6,733 nucleotides of DNA from Paracoccaceae bacterium (GCA_002712045.1 PARX01000001.1:8383-15115); one strand, 5' to 3'; numbered from the stretch's first letter, positions 1 to 5,900 are shown. Translations and numbers: made by a program. Notes: generated by a model not told the origin, from the letters alone.

Positions 1-114
1 CCAGATCTCGCAAAATTAAATAGTGACAATTTTATTTTGCGAGATATTAGAGGCTGGGAAAGGCCATCTGATCATGCGCCAATTTTTTCTATTTTTGATG
101 GAATTTCTCTTTAA
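1..114 (+). CDS. xthA: Exodeoxyribonuclease III, C-terminal end (partial)
   Basis: Frame 1 is open from the window edge to TAA at 112-114 and gives 37 residues, the C-terminus of a longer protein. It contains RGWERPSDHAP, the hallmark end of the exonuclease III / AP endonuclease (EEP) family. The Asp-His pair at 70-75 corresponds to the catalytic pair that in E. coli XthA includes the general base His259. The family cleaves DNA 5' to abasic sites and degrades duplex DNA 3'-5' during base excision repair in the cytoplasm. The distance from the expected Ser-Pro motif to RGWE looks normal compared with homologues I remember, so nothing seems inserted here. A long inverted repeat lies within this coding end (5-45). 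The catalytic N-terminal part is outside the window. The next gene starts 80 bp downstream on the same strand. Confidence 0.9.
   Translation, partial: PDLAKLNSDNFILRDIRGWERPSDHAPIFSIFDGISL
5..45 (+). repeat. 12-bp perfect inverted repeat (stem-loop) inside xthA
   Basis: ATCTCGCAAAAT at 5-16 is exactly reverse-complementary to ATTTTGCGAGAT at 34-45. After one T/T mismatch (17 and 33) the stem continues for four more pairs (18-21 with 29-32), leaving a 7-base loop at 22-28. It lies entirely in the xthA reading frame and ends 66 bases before the stop codon, with no following T-run, so it is not a conventional terminator of xthA. Function unknown; chance is possible in AT-rich DNA but less likely at this length. 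Confidence 0.75.
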
Positions 115-181
115 ATTAACTTCAACAGGTTATTTTACTTGCAGCTTTTAATCGCACGCCTTAGTTCAAGCTTAAAGTTAT

Positions 182-185
182 GGAG
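182..185 (+). promoter_or_regulatory. Shine-Dalgarno GGAG deciding the cnoX start
   Basis: GGAG lies 9 bases before ATG 195 and overlaps the alternative ATG at 180. The sequence before 180 (AAGCTTAAAGTT) offers no comparable site, so 195 is favoured as the start. Confidence 0.55.
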
Positions 186-194
186 ATTAATAAT

Positions 195-1103
195 ATGGAC
201 CTACTAAATAACAAAGCGGGAGAGGGCTTAATCCTTGATAGTTCTGAAGCAACATTTATGGACGACGTTGTTGAAGAAAGTAAAAAACAACCAGTAATTG
301 TTGATTTTTGGGCTCCATGGTGTGGACCGTGTAAAACATTGGGACCAGCTTTGGAGGCAGAAGTTGTGGCCAGCTCTGGCGCTGTAAAAATGGTAAAGAT
401 TGATGTTGATCAAAATCAGTCGATAGCCCAACAAATGCGTATTCAATCTATTCCAGCAGTTTTTGCGTTTATTGATGGGCAGCCAGTTGATGGGTTTCAA
501 GGAGCAAAAAGTCCTGCAGAAATTAAAGAATTTGTTCAAAAAGTGATCGCACTTAATCCAAATAAGAATGAGGATGATGGATTAGACACCGCTATTGAAA
601 TGGCTGAAAAGATGTTGTCAGAAGGCGAACATGCTGAGGCTTTGGAGGTATATTCTGCAATAGTTTCTGAAGATCCTAAAAATCTAAAGGGTTATTCTGG
701 AATAATCAGAAGTCACCTACTTTTGGGTGAATTAGATCAGGCTAATAACATAATCGCAGGTTTACCAAATGAAATTAAAGATAATCCAGAGTTAAAGCCA
801 ATCAAAGCTCAGGTAGAGTTAGCAGCTCAAGCAGAAAGTTATGGCAGTGTTGAAGATTTGGAAAAAATAGTTACCGCTGAGCCAGAAAACTATCAAGCAT
901 CAATGGAATTAGCTCTTGCAAAAAATGCGACAGGTAACTGTGATGCTGCTATTGAAATATTGTTGGATATTTTAAAACATGATTTAGAATGGAATTCTGG
1001 CGAGGCCAAAGCTCAACTCTTAAAAATACTTGATTCAATGAATGCAAACGATCCTATCGCATTAAAAGGGAGGCGTAAATTAAGTTCAATTATTTTTGCT
1101 TAA
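195..1103 (+). CDS. cnoX: Thioredoxin/TPR protein, CnoX (YbbN)-type chaperedoxin
   Basis: This is a 302-residue cytoplasmic protein with an N-terminal thioredoxin fold (about residues 15-120) and a helical TPR-like C-terminal half (about 125-302). The active site WAPWCGPC has both cysteines (C43 and C46), and the cis-proline of SIP is P87. The architecture and length match CnoX/YbbN (E. coli, about 284 residues), a holdase that protects proteins from oxidation and hands them to GroEL/DnaK. E. coli CnoX lacks the first active-site Cys, whereas the Caulobacter protein has CxxC and shows reductase activity; this one is the Caulobacter type. The C-terminal GRRKLSSIIFA is typical of the family. 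I chose ATG at 195 because GGAG at 182-185 sits 9 bases upstream. An in-frame ATG at 180 would add five residues but has no good ribosome-binding site. The LON-domain gene follows after 26 bp, suggesting co-transcription. The protein family is clear; the chaperedoxin role is inferred. Confidence 0.9.
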   Translation: MDLLNNKAGEGLILDSSEATFMDDVVEESKKQPVIVDFWAPWCGPCKTLGPALEAEVVASSGAVKMVKIDVDQNQSIAQQMRIQSIPAVFAFIDGQPVDGFQGAKSPAEIKEFVQKVIALNPNKNEDDGLDTAIEMAEKMLSEGEHAEALEVYSAIVSEDPKNLKGYSGIIRSHLLLGELDQANNIIAGLPNEIKDNPELKPIKAQVELAAQAESYGSVEDLEKIVTAEPENYQASMELALAKNATGNCDAAIEILLDILKHDLEWNSGEAKAQLLKILDSMNANDPIALKGRRKLSSIIFA

Positions 1104-1129
1104 TTTTTATTTAGTTCTATATTGACAGT

Positions 1130-1774
1130 ATGAAAAAAAACCCAGATCTGCCAAACTCGCTACCGATTTTTCCTTTGCCGGGAGCGCTGTTGTTACCAAA
1201 CTCCAAATTACCCTTACATATATTTGAGCCAAAATATTTGGCAATGTTTGATGAGGCATTACAAAACTCATCGCGTTTAATTGGGATGTTGCAAACAAAG
1301 CAATCCTCTACTGGATCTAATGATGAAAACTTGTATGATATCGGTTGTGCTGGAAGAATATGTAATTTTTCAGAAACAGATGATGGTAGATATATGATTA
1401 CGTTATCTGGTATCTCTCGTTTCAGAATTATCAAATTAATCAGTAGTTTTAGTCCTTTCATCAAAGCAGAGGTGGATTGGAATGATTTTAGTGAAGATCG
1501 AGCAAAAACTATGATCGATCATGATTTTGATAGGGATAGCTTTTTTACTTTATTGAAAAAATATTTTGCTGTTAAAGGCTTGAAGACAGATTGGGAATCT
1601 CTTCGAGAAGCAGATGAAGAAATAATCATTAATTCCTTATCAATGTTATGTCCATTTGATGTTGAAGAAAAGCAGGCGTTATTAGAATCCAAAAATTTGA
1701 TTGAGAGGCGAAAAATGATAAATACCTTGATGGAGTTTTCACTTCATGTGGGCACTAAGGGAGGTCTTCAGTAG
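1130..1774 (+). CDS. LON peptidase substrate-binding domain protein (stand-alone)
   Basis: This 214-residue protein consists of a LON N-terminal (substrate-binding, PUA-like) domain and a helical tail, with no AAA+ ATPase or Ser-Lys protease domain. Visible family features are the opening LPIFPLPGALLLPNSKLPLH (11-30) followed by IFEPKY, the IGCAGRI strand (71-77), TLSGISRFRI (91-100), and the C-terminal LCPF...EKQALLE block (173-186). Such single-domain proteins are common in alphaproteobacteria; their role is not established. Substrate recognition for a protease or chaperone is a guess from the homologous Lon domain. It sits 26 bp after the CnoX-like gene and ends one base before the Trm112-like ATG, so the three are probably one operon. 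The ribosome-binding site before ATG 1130 (GACAG) is poor, so translation may depend on coupling. Codons 2-4 fall in a run of eight A residues. Confidence 0.88.
   Translation: MKKNPDLPNSLPIFPLPGALLLPNSKLPLHIFEPKYLAMFDEALQNSSRLIGMLQTKQSSTGSNDENLYDIGCAGRICNFSETDDGRYMITLSGISRFRIIKLISSFSPFIKAEVDWNDFSEDRAKTMIDHDFDRDSFFTLLKKYFAVKGLKTDWESLREADEEIIINSLSMLCPFDVEEKQALLESKNLIERRKMINTLMEFSLHVGTKGGLQ
1760..1765 (+). promoter_or_regulatory. Shine-Dalgarno GGAGGT for the Trm112-like gene
   Basis: A strong GGAGGT lies inside the 3' end of the LON-domain gene, 10 bases before ATG 1776. It fixes that ATG as the start rather than an upstream in-frame ATG at 1746, which lies well inside the preceding gene. Confidence 0.7.
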
Positions 1775-1775
1775 G

Positions 1776-1955
1776 ATGACTGGTACTTCAATTGATAATA
1801 AAATGTTAGAGTGTTTGGTTTGTCCAATTACACATAACATATTGTTTTTAAGTGAAGACAAAAAAGAGCTCATTTCTAGAAATGCCAATCTTGCCTTTCC
1901 AATTAAAGATGGAATTCCAATATTAGTAGTTAAAGAAGCACGACAATTAGATTAA
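1776..1955 (+). CDS. Trm112-like protein (UPF0434/YcaR family)
   Basis: This is a 59-residue protein with the Trm112/UPF0434 pattern: MLECLVCPIT (10-19), a KKELIS turn (29-34) and the diagnostic LAFPIKDGIPIL (39-50) followed by EAR. Eukaryotic and archaeal Trm112 are small activating partners of tRNA, rRNA and release-factor methyltransferases; the bacterial family is poorly characterised, and a similar partner role is only inferred. The CPxC zinc knuckle of E. coli YcaR reads CPIT here, and the later Cys position is Ser34, so a zinc site is unlikely. The extra Cys13 is not in the usual position. The start is ATG 1776, one base after the stop of the LON-domain gene, with a strong GGAGGT upstream. 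The last 9 bp overlap the convergent hydroxylase gene. Confidence 0.88.
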   Translation: MTGTSIDNKMLECLVCPITHNILFLSEDKKELISRNANLAFPIKDGIPILVVKEARQLD

Positions 1956-3179
1956 TTTTCCTTTTAGGAGTTTTGGAATATTTCCGTTTAGTCCAGCAGC
2001 CTCTCTAATAAGATGTTTCTTAAGAAATTGATTTTCATTCAAAAATCTAAGACCAAGATTGGTAACAGTTTTTAATATCATATTATTATTAGAAAAAGTT
2101 TTGTTTATTATATCTGTTGTTGCAGCCATCATGGATGTTTCGAAGCGCCTCCAAGTCTCATACCGTTTTAACACTGCTAATGATCCTATATCCTCACCTC
2201 GTCGGTGAGCATTTATTATGATTTCTCCAATTGATGCAACGTCTCTCAACCCTAAATTTAATCCTTGACCTGCTAGTGGATGGATACCATGAGCAGAGTC
2301 TCCTACTAGAGCAATTCTGTCAGAAATAAAATACTCTCGTAAAGTTAATATTAGTGGGTAGGAAAATTGCTTACCAGAGAGAGAAATTTTACCCAAATCT
2401 AAATTAATTTTAGAATTTAAATTCGCTATATAGTCCTTTTTATTTAATTGAGTGATAAATGCAGCGGTTTTATTATCTTCAGTCCAAACAATTGATGAGC
2501 GATTACCAGGGAGGGGTAGTATTGCAATTGGTCCCGATGGCTTAAATAACTGATAAGCGCAGCTATTATGGGGTTTTTCATGGTCAATAGCACATACTAA
2601 TGAAGTCTGATTATAATCCCATCCAAATTCATTTATATTTGCAAAATTTGCTGTCACACTATTTTTTCCATCACAGCCAATAATTAGATTGCTTTTTATT
2701 TTTTCTCCGGTTGATGAAAATGAAAATGCATGTCCATTGTTAACTTCGCAATCTGTAATATAAGATTCATCCATTATATTAATATTCTTAAAAGATTTTA
2801 ATTGAGAAAATAAATATTTTCGAAGATACCTATCTTCCACAATATATCCCATCGGGTTCTCATCTTCAGCCATTTCAAGGTGATTAAAATGCAAGAGGCT
2901 GTTTGGCTTATTAACTCTATCATTAGGGGCGTCGATTTTGATATCCAAAATGGGTTCGCTATTCATTTTCAGCCCATCCCAAATATTTAGAGCGTTAAAC
3001 ATCTTATGGGTAGTAAGTGCTAAAGCATAGGCTCTTCCATCAAAGGAAGATAAGCCTCTGGAGGTTAATTTTTTTGGTTCAATTATAGTTACATCAAGTC
3101 CATTTTGTGCGAGTAGTATAGCTAATGTTAAGCCGTTAATACTTCCACCTACGATTAATACTTGAGTGTTTTTATACAT
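1947..3179 (-). CDS. UbiH/UbiF/VisC/COQ6-family FAD monooxygenase, ubiquinone biosynthesis
   Basis: This 410-residue flavoprotein hydroxylase has the normal length for the family. It shows, in order, the N-terminal Rossmann FAD motif IVGGSINGL (9-17), the FDGRAYAL segment (47-54), the DG motif IIGCDGKNS (166-174), and the second FAD motif LVGDSAHGIHPLAGQGLNLG (291-310) followed by LRD. These enzymes hydroxylate the aromatic ring of ubiquinone intermediates using FAD, NAD(P)H and O2, in the membrane-associated Ubi complex. Alphaproteobacteria often use a single broad enzyme (UbiL) for more than one ring position, so UbiH, UbiF or UbiL cannot be assigned from sequence alone. Oddity: the second glycine of GxGxxG is Ser13. 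The ATG at 3179 has no recognisable ribosome-binding site; a possible promoter ends 7 bases upstream, which would make the mRNA nearly leaderless. Its 3' end overlaps the convergent Trm112-like gene by 9 bp; no terminator is visible. Confidence 0.92.
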   Translation of the reverse strand: MYKNTQVLIVGGSINGLTLAILLAQNGLDVTIIEPKKLTSRGLSSFDGRAYALALTTHKMFNALNIWDGLKMNSEPILDIKIDAPNDRVNKPNSLLHFNHLEMAEDENPMGYIVEDRYLRKYLFSQLKSFKNINIMDESYITDCEVNNGHAFSFSSTGEKIKSNLIIGCDGKNSVTANFANINEFGWDYNQTSLVCAIDHEKPHNSCAYQLFKPSGPIAILPLPGNRSSIVWTEDNKTAAFITQLNKKDYIANLNSKINLDLGKISLSGKQFSYPLILTLREYFISDRIALVGDSAHGIHPLAGQGLNLGLRDVASIGEIIINAHRRGEDIGSLAVLKRYETWRRFETSMMAATTDIINKTFSNNNMILKTVTNLGLRFLNENQFLKKHLIREAAGLNGNIPKLLKGKLI

Positions 3180-3186
3180 AATGTTG

Positions 3187-3214
3187 AATATGGTGTATGG
3201 TTAGTGTTTGTCTA
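3187..3214 (-). promoter_or_regulatory. Possible sigma70-type promoter for the UbiH-family gene
   Basis: On the minus strand, TAGACA (3214-3209, five of six matches to the -35 consensus) is followed after 16 bases by CATATT (3192-3187, four of six to the -10). Only 7 bases separate this -10 from the ATG at 3179, so initiation would fall at or next to the start codon. The match is modest and untested. Confidence 0.3.
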
Positions 3215-3226
3215 GAGGCATAAAAA

Positions 3227-3241
3227 TAATTAATTAATTAA
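3227..3241. repeat. TAAT tandem repeat / AT-only palindrome in divergent intergenic region
   Basis: TAATTAATTAATTA (3227-3240) is a 14-bp perfect palindrome made of TAAT units, sitting directly before the ribosome-binding site of the amidase gene and upstream of the divergent hydroxylase gene. It could be an easily melted promoter segment or a binding site for an AT-preferring protein; low-complexity chance is also likely. Confidence 0.5.
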
Positions 3242-3244
3242 ATC

Positions 3245-3248
3245 GGAG
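3245..3248 (+). promoter_or_regulatory. Shine-Dalgarno GGAG for the amidase
   Basis: GGAG lies 7 bases before ATG 3256, the best-supported start for the amidase and well matched to the usual N-terminus of the family. Confidence 0.65.
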
Positions 3249-3255
3249 AAAATCT

Positions 3256-4590
3256 ATGTCTATTGCGTTACTTTCTGACAGTGCGTCAAAGTTGGGAAAT
3301 TTGATTTCGGTTGGCAAATTAGACCCTATTGAGCTTACAGAATTATATTTAAAGGCAATAAAGGAAGAACCGCTCTCCAAGCGGATTTACTCTACGGTTA
3401 CTAAAGAGAGGGCTCGAATTGAGGCCAAAGCCTCTTCTGATAGAATGAAAAGTGGTATGCGAAAGAGTGCTCTTGATGGAGTGCCGATCTCATGGAAAGA
3501 TTTATTTGATACCGCTGGGGTATTTACAGAAGCAGGTACGGATCTTTTAAAAGGGAGGATACCATCAAGGGATGCAGACGTAGTTAGGAATGCGACCGAA
3601 GCCGGATTAGTATGTTTGGGGAAAACACATATGTCAGAATTAGCTTTTTCAGGTTTAGGTCTTAACCCTGTGACCCAAACCCCGCCATGTGTCAATGATC
3701 TTACGGCGGTTGCTGGAGGCTCGTCTTCTGGTGCCGCCGCTTCTGTTGCTTTTAACTTGGCTGTGAGTGGCGTTGGATCAGATACGGGTGGCTCTGTGAG
3801 AGTGCCTAGTGCCTGGAATGATCTTGTTGGTTTGAAAACCACAGCGGGCCGTCTCTCTTTAAAGGGTGTTGTTCCTCTCTCAGAAACTTTTGACACCGTT
3901 GGACCATTGTGTCGAACAGTATTAGACGCGAGCTTAATGCTTTCAGTTTTAGAGGATAGTAAACCGGCTGATTTAACTAACCCCTCGCTAACTAATACTA
4001 ATATCCTTGTAATTGAAAATGTGATCATGGATGATTTAAGCTTCGAGTCGCAAAAGTGTTTTGATCAGGTAATAAACATTATTAAATCAAAACGAGCCAA
4101 TATAGTATCAAAAAAAATGCCTGAAATCGAAGAAGTGATGTCGTTGGGAGGTTCTTTAGTTACTACAGAAGCTTATGGAACTTGGTACGAGTTAATCGAA
4201 AAGAAACCAGATGTTATGTTTTCTAAGATATTGGATAGGTTTAGGAGTGGCAACTCAATTTCCGGGGCTGAATATGTGGATTTATGGCGAAAATTAAAAA
4301 TAGTAAGGCAGAAGTTTTATAATCGCATTTTGCCATACGACTTTGTAATTATGCCTACCGCCCCTATATTGCCACCAAATATGAACAGACTTCTCAATGA
4401 TGATGAATATTATGTGAGCCAAAACCTCATGGCTTTACGTAACACCCGATTATGCAATTTTCTTGGTGGTTGTGCTCTTACTATTCCAACAAACGTGCCT
4501 TCCAATGGTATTATGTTGATGGGTTTTCCAAATACAGAAGAGAAACTATTGAGGTATGGAGCACTCATAGAAAGCGCGTTACAGGATTAA
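3256..4590 (+). CDS. Amidase signature family hydrolase
   Basis: This 444-residue amidase has a complete Ser-cisSer-Lys triad: Lys81 in DGVPISWKDLFD, cis-Ser156 in AGGSSSG, and nucleophile Ser180 in GSDTGGSVRVP. The spacing Lys+75 and +24 is the same as in GatA. The C-terminal conserved elements are PTAP (367-370), LRNTRLCNFLGG (394-405) and IPTNVPSNGIMLMG (410-423). The family hydrolyses carboxamides to acid and ammonia. It is probably not GatA of the Glu-tRNA(Gln) amidotransferase: it is shorter, its C-terminal half has the generic amidase pattern, and no gatC or gatB adjoins. The substrate is unknown. It lies upstream of the DapC-like gene on the same strand but 121 bp away. Beyond general nitrogen chemistry, the neighbours do not identify its substrate. 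It is divergent from the UbiH-family gene and so could share regulation with it. Confidence 0.9.
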   Translation: MSIALLSDSASKLGNLISVGKLDPIELTELYLKAIKEEPLSKRIYSTVTKERARIEAKASSDRMKSGMRKSALDGVPISWKDLFDTAGVFTEAGTDLLKGRIPSRDADVVRNATEAGLVCLGKTHMSELAFSGLGLNPVTQTPPCVNDLTAVAGGSSSGAAASVAFNLAVSGVGSDTGGSVRVPSAWNDLVGLKTTAGRLSLKGVVPLSETFDTVGPLCRTVLDASLMLSVLEDSKPADLTNPSLTNTNILVIENVIMDDLSFESQKCFDQVINIIKSKRANIVSKKMPEIEEVMSLGGSLVTTEAYGTWYELIEKKPDVMFSKILDRFRSGNSISGAEYVDLWRKLKIVRQKFYNRILPYDFVIMPTAPILPPNMNRLLNDDEYYVSQNLMALRNTRLCNFLGGCALTIPTNVPSNGIMLMGFPNTEEKLLRYGALIESALQD

Positions 4591-4596
4591 TTAATC
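4585..4596. repeat. 12-bp palindrome across the amidase stop codon
   Basis: GATTAATTAATC is a perfect palindrome covering the last codon and TAA stop of the amidase gene. It shares the TTAATTAA core with the repeat in front of the same gene (3230-3241). No function can be assigned. Confidence 0.45.
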
Positions 4597-4603
4597 TTGG
4601 GGT

Positions 4604-4629
4604 AAAAAAGATACTCTTAATATTTTTTT
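4604..4629 (+). terminator. Weak terminator-like element after the amidase
   Basis: A short AAGA/TCTT stem (4608-4611 with 4615-4618, loop TAC) is followed by AATA and a run of seven T (4623-4629). The stem has only four pairs and one G-C, far weaker than a normal intrinsic terminator, so partial read-through into the aminotransferase gene is likely if it acts at all. Confidence 0.2.
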
Positions 4630-4640
4630 CTAAATCGTTC

Positions 4641-4667
4641 TAGACCGATCTTAAAGGCATGTATAAG
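4641..4667 (+). promoter_or_regulatory. Possible promoter for the aminotransferase-ftsK unit
   Basis: TATAAG at 4662-4667 matches the -10 consensus at five of six positions. TAGACC at 4641-4646 gives four of six for a -35 with a short 15-base spacer. Initiation would then leave a leader of about 35-40 bases containing the GAGG ribosome-binding site. This would explain the 121-bp gap in otherwise tight packing; evidence is limited to the motif match. Confidence 0.3.
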
Positions 4668-4711
4668 GTAAGTTTAATCGAGACGTTAGATCTTGTAATA
4701 TTGAGGCTATA

Positions 4712-5893
4712 ATGGAATTTCCCGAGCGGTTTTCGAACCTTCCGGAATACGCGTTTCCGCGATTACGTTTACTGTTGGATCAGTATCCAGCAGGCAAACA
4801 AGTATTGAATATGTCCGTAGGTGATCCAAAACACCATTTTCCAAAATGGGTAAAGGAAGTTTTAGAAAAAAATATTCACGAGTTTAGACAATATCCCCCA
4901 AATGATGGATCTCCAGAATTATTAAAAGCAATCAGCCGTTGGATAAAAAGACGTTATGGGGTGTTGGTTGATAATACCACTGAAATAATGGCGTTAAATG
5001 GGACTCGAGAAGGTCTTTTTGCCGCCCTTCAAGCATTATGCCCAGAAAACAAATTTGGTGATCGATCAATTGTATTAATGCCAAATCCTTTTTATCAGGT
5101 TTATGCCGTAGCCAGTTTAGCGGCAAATGTTTCTCCAATTTATTTAACTGCGATGAAAAGTAATAAATTTTTACCAGATTTTTCTTCTGTGCCAGAAGAG
5201 TTATTAACAAAAACAGCCGTAATTTATATATGTTCTCCGTCAAACCCCCAAGGCTCTGTTGCTTCTGAAAGTTATTGGCAGAATTTATTGATTTTAGCAG
5301 AAAAATTTAACTTTCGAGTATTTGCAGACGAGTGTTATTCAGAAATTTATCGGGAAGAACCGCCAGTTGGAATATTGGAAGTAGCAAATAAAATTGGGAC
5401 AAATCCAGAAAACGTTGTTTCTTTCCACTCTCTTTCGAAGAGATCCAATATGGCTGGCCTTAGATCTGGTTTTGTTGCTTCTGGAAAAAACAATATTTCA
5501 GCTATAAAAAAATTACGAGCATATGCTGGAGCGCCACTTCCTCTTCCTCTGCAGCGGGTTGCGGAGAAACTTTGGGATGATGAGGATCATGTTGAAATAA
5601 GTCGAAATTTATACAAAGAAAAATTTATCTTAGCTGATACAATTTTTTCTAATGTTGAGTCATATAGTTCTCCAGAAGCAGGTTTTTTCTTATGGTTGGA
5701 AGTTGAAAATGACGAGAAGGCTGCAAAAAAGCTATGGATTGAAGCTGGTATTAAAGTTTTGCCAGGATCTTATTTAAGTAGGGATACAAAATCTGGAAAT
5801 CCTGGAAAAAAATATATCAGAGTGGCATTGGTCGAGCCAATTGAAGAAGTGGCGCACGGACTAAAAATGATAAGAAAAATTATATATAATTGA
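4712..5893 (+). CDS. dapC: Class I/II PLP-dependent aminotransferase, DapC-like (succinyldiaminopimelate transaminase)
   Basis: This 393-residue fold-type I aminotransferase has a full active site: Asn178 in SPSNPQG, Asp206 and Tyr209 in FADECYSEIY (pyridine ring contacts), the Schiff-base Lys243 in SFHSLSKRSN, Arg251 in GLRSGF, and the substrate-carboxylate Arg370 in YIRVALV. The N-terminal segment MSVGDPKHHFP and YPPNDGSPELL (61-71) follow the pattern of DapC-type proteins. DapC transfers the amino group from glutamate to N-succinyl-2-amino-6-ketopimelate in the lysine and meso-diaminopimelate pathway, feeding peptidoglycan. The family match is strong, but the exact substrate is inferred, since close relatives act on other amino acids. 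GAGG at 4703-4706 lies 5 bases before the ATG. The stop codon overlaps the ftsK ribosome-binding site, so a cell-wall precursor enzyme and a septal division protein appear to be coupled. Confidence 0.87.
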   Translation: MEFPERFSNLPEYAFPRLRLLLDQYPAGKQVLNMSVGDPKHHFPKWVKEVLEKNIHEFRQYPPNDGSPELLKAISRWIKRRYGVLVDNTTEIMALNGTREGLFAALQALCPENKFGDRSIVLMPNPFYQVYAVASLAANVSPIYLTAMKSNKFLPDFSSVPEELLTKTAVIYICSPSNPQGSVASESYWQNLLILAEKFNFRVFADECYSEIYREEPPVGILEVANKIGTNPENVVSFHSLSKRSNMAGLRSGFVASGKNNISAIKKLRAYAGAPLPLPLQRVAEKLWDDEDHVEISRNLYKEKFILADTIFSNVESYSSPEAGFFLWLEVENDEKAAKKLWIEAGIKVLPGSYLSRDTKSGNPGKKYIRVALVEPIEEVAHGLKMIRKIIYN

Positions 5894-5895
5894 GG
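5892..5895 (+). promoter_or_regulatory. ftsK Shine-Dalgarno overlapping the dapC stop
   Basis: The last two bases of the dapC TGA plus the following GG form GAGG, 5 bases before the ftsK ATG at 5901. Ribosomes finishing dapC would arrive on the ftsK initiation site, which suggests translational coupling. Confidence 0.65.
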
Positions 5896-5900
5896 TTTAA

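Noticed and set aside
1142..1149. CCAGATCT shared by positions 1-8 and 1142-1149
   Set aside because: An eight-base match in two unrelated coding contexts with no extension; chance level.
1107..1464. Two minus-strand open frames opposite the LON-domain gene
   Set aside because: The sense frame has conserved LON-domain motifs throughout; the antisense frames show none.
3387..4028. A 213-codon open frame on the minus strand inside the amidase gene
   Set aside because: It lies wholly antisense to a gene with an intact catalytic triad and family motifs, shows no recognisable domain, and its openness is explained by the codon pattern of the sense gene.
3256..4590. Assigning the amidase as GatA
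   Set aside because: The triad spacing fits all amidase-signature enzymes; length and C-terminal half are generic, and gatB/gatC are not adjacent.
4452..4643. A 63-codon plus-strand frame overlapping the amidase 3' end
   Set aside because: It is mostly an out-of-frame reading of the amidase C-terminus, with no ribosome-binding site or recognisable sequence in the short part beyond it.
5428..5444. Hairpin TCTCTT/AAGAGA within the aminotransferase gene
   Set aside because: Only a six-pair stem over the conserved SLSKRS codons; such stems are expected by chance.
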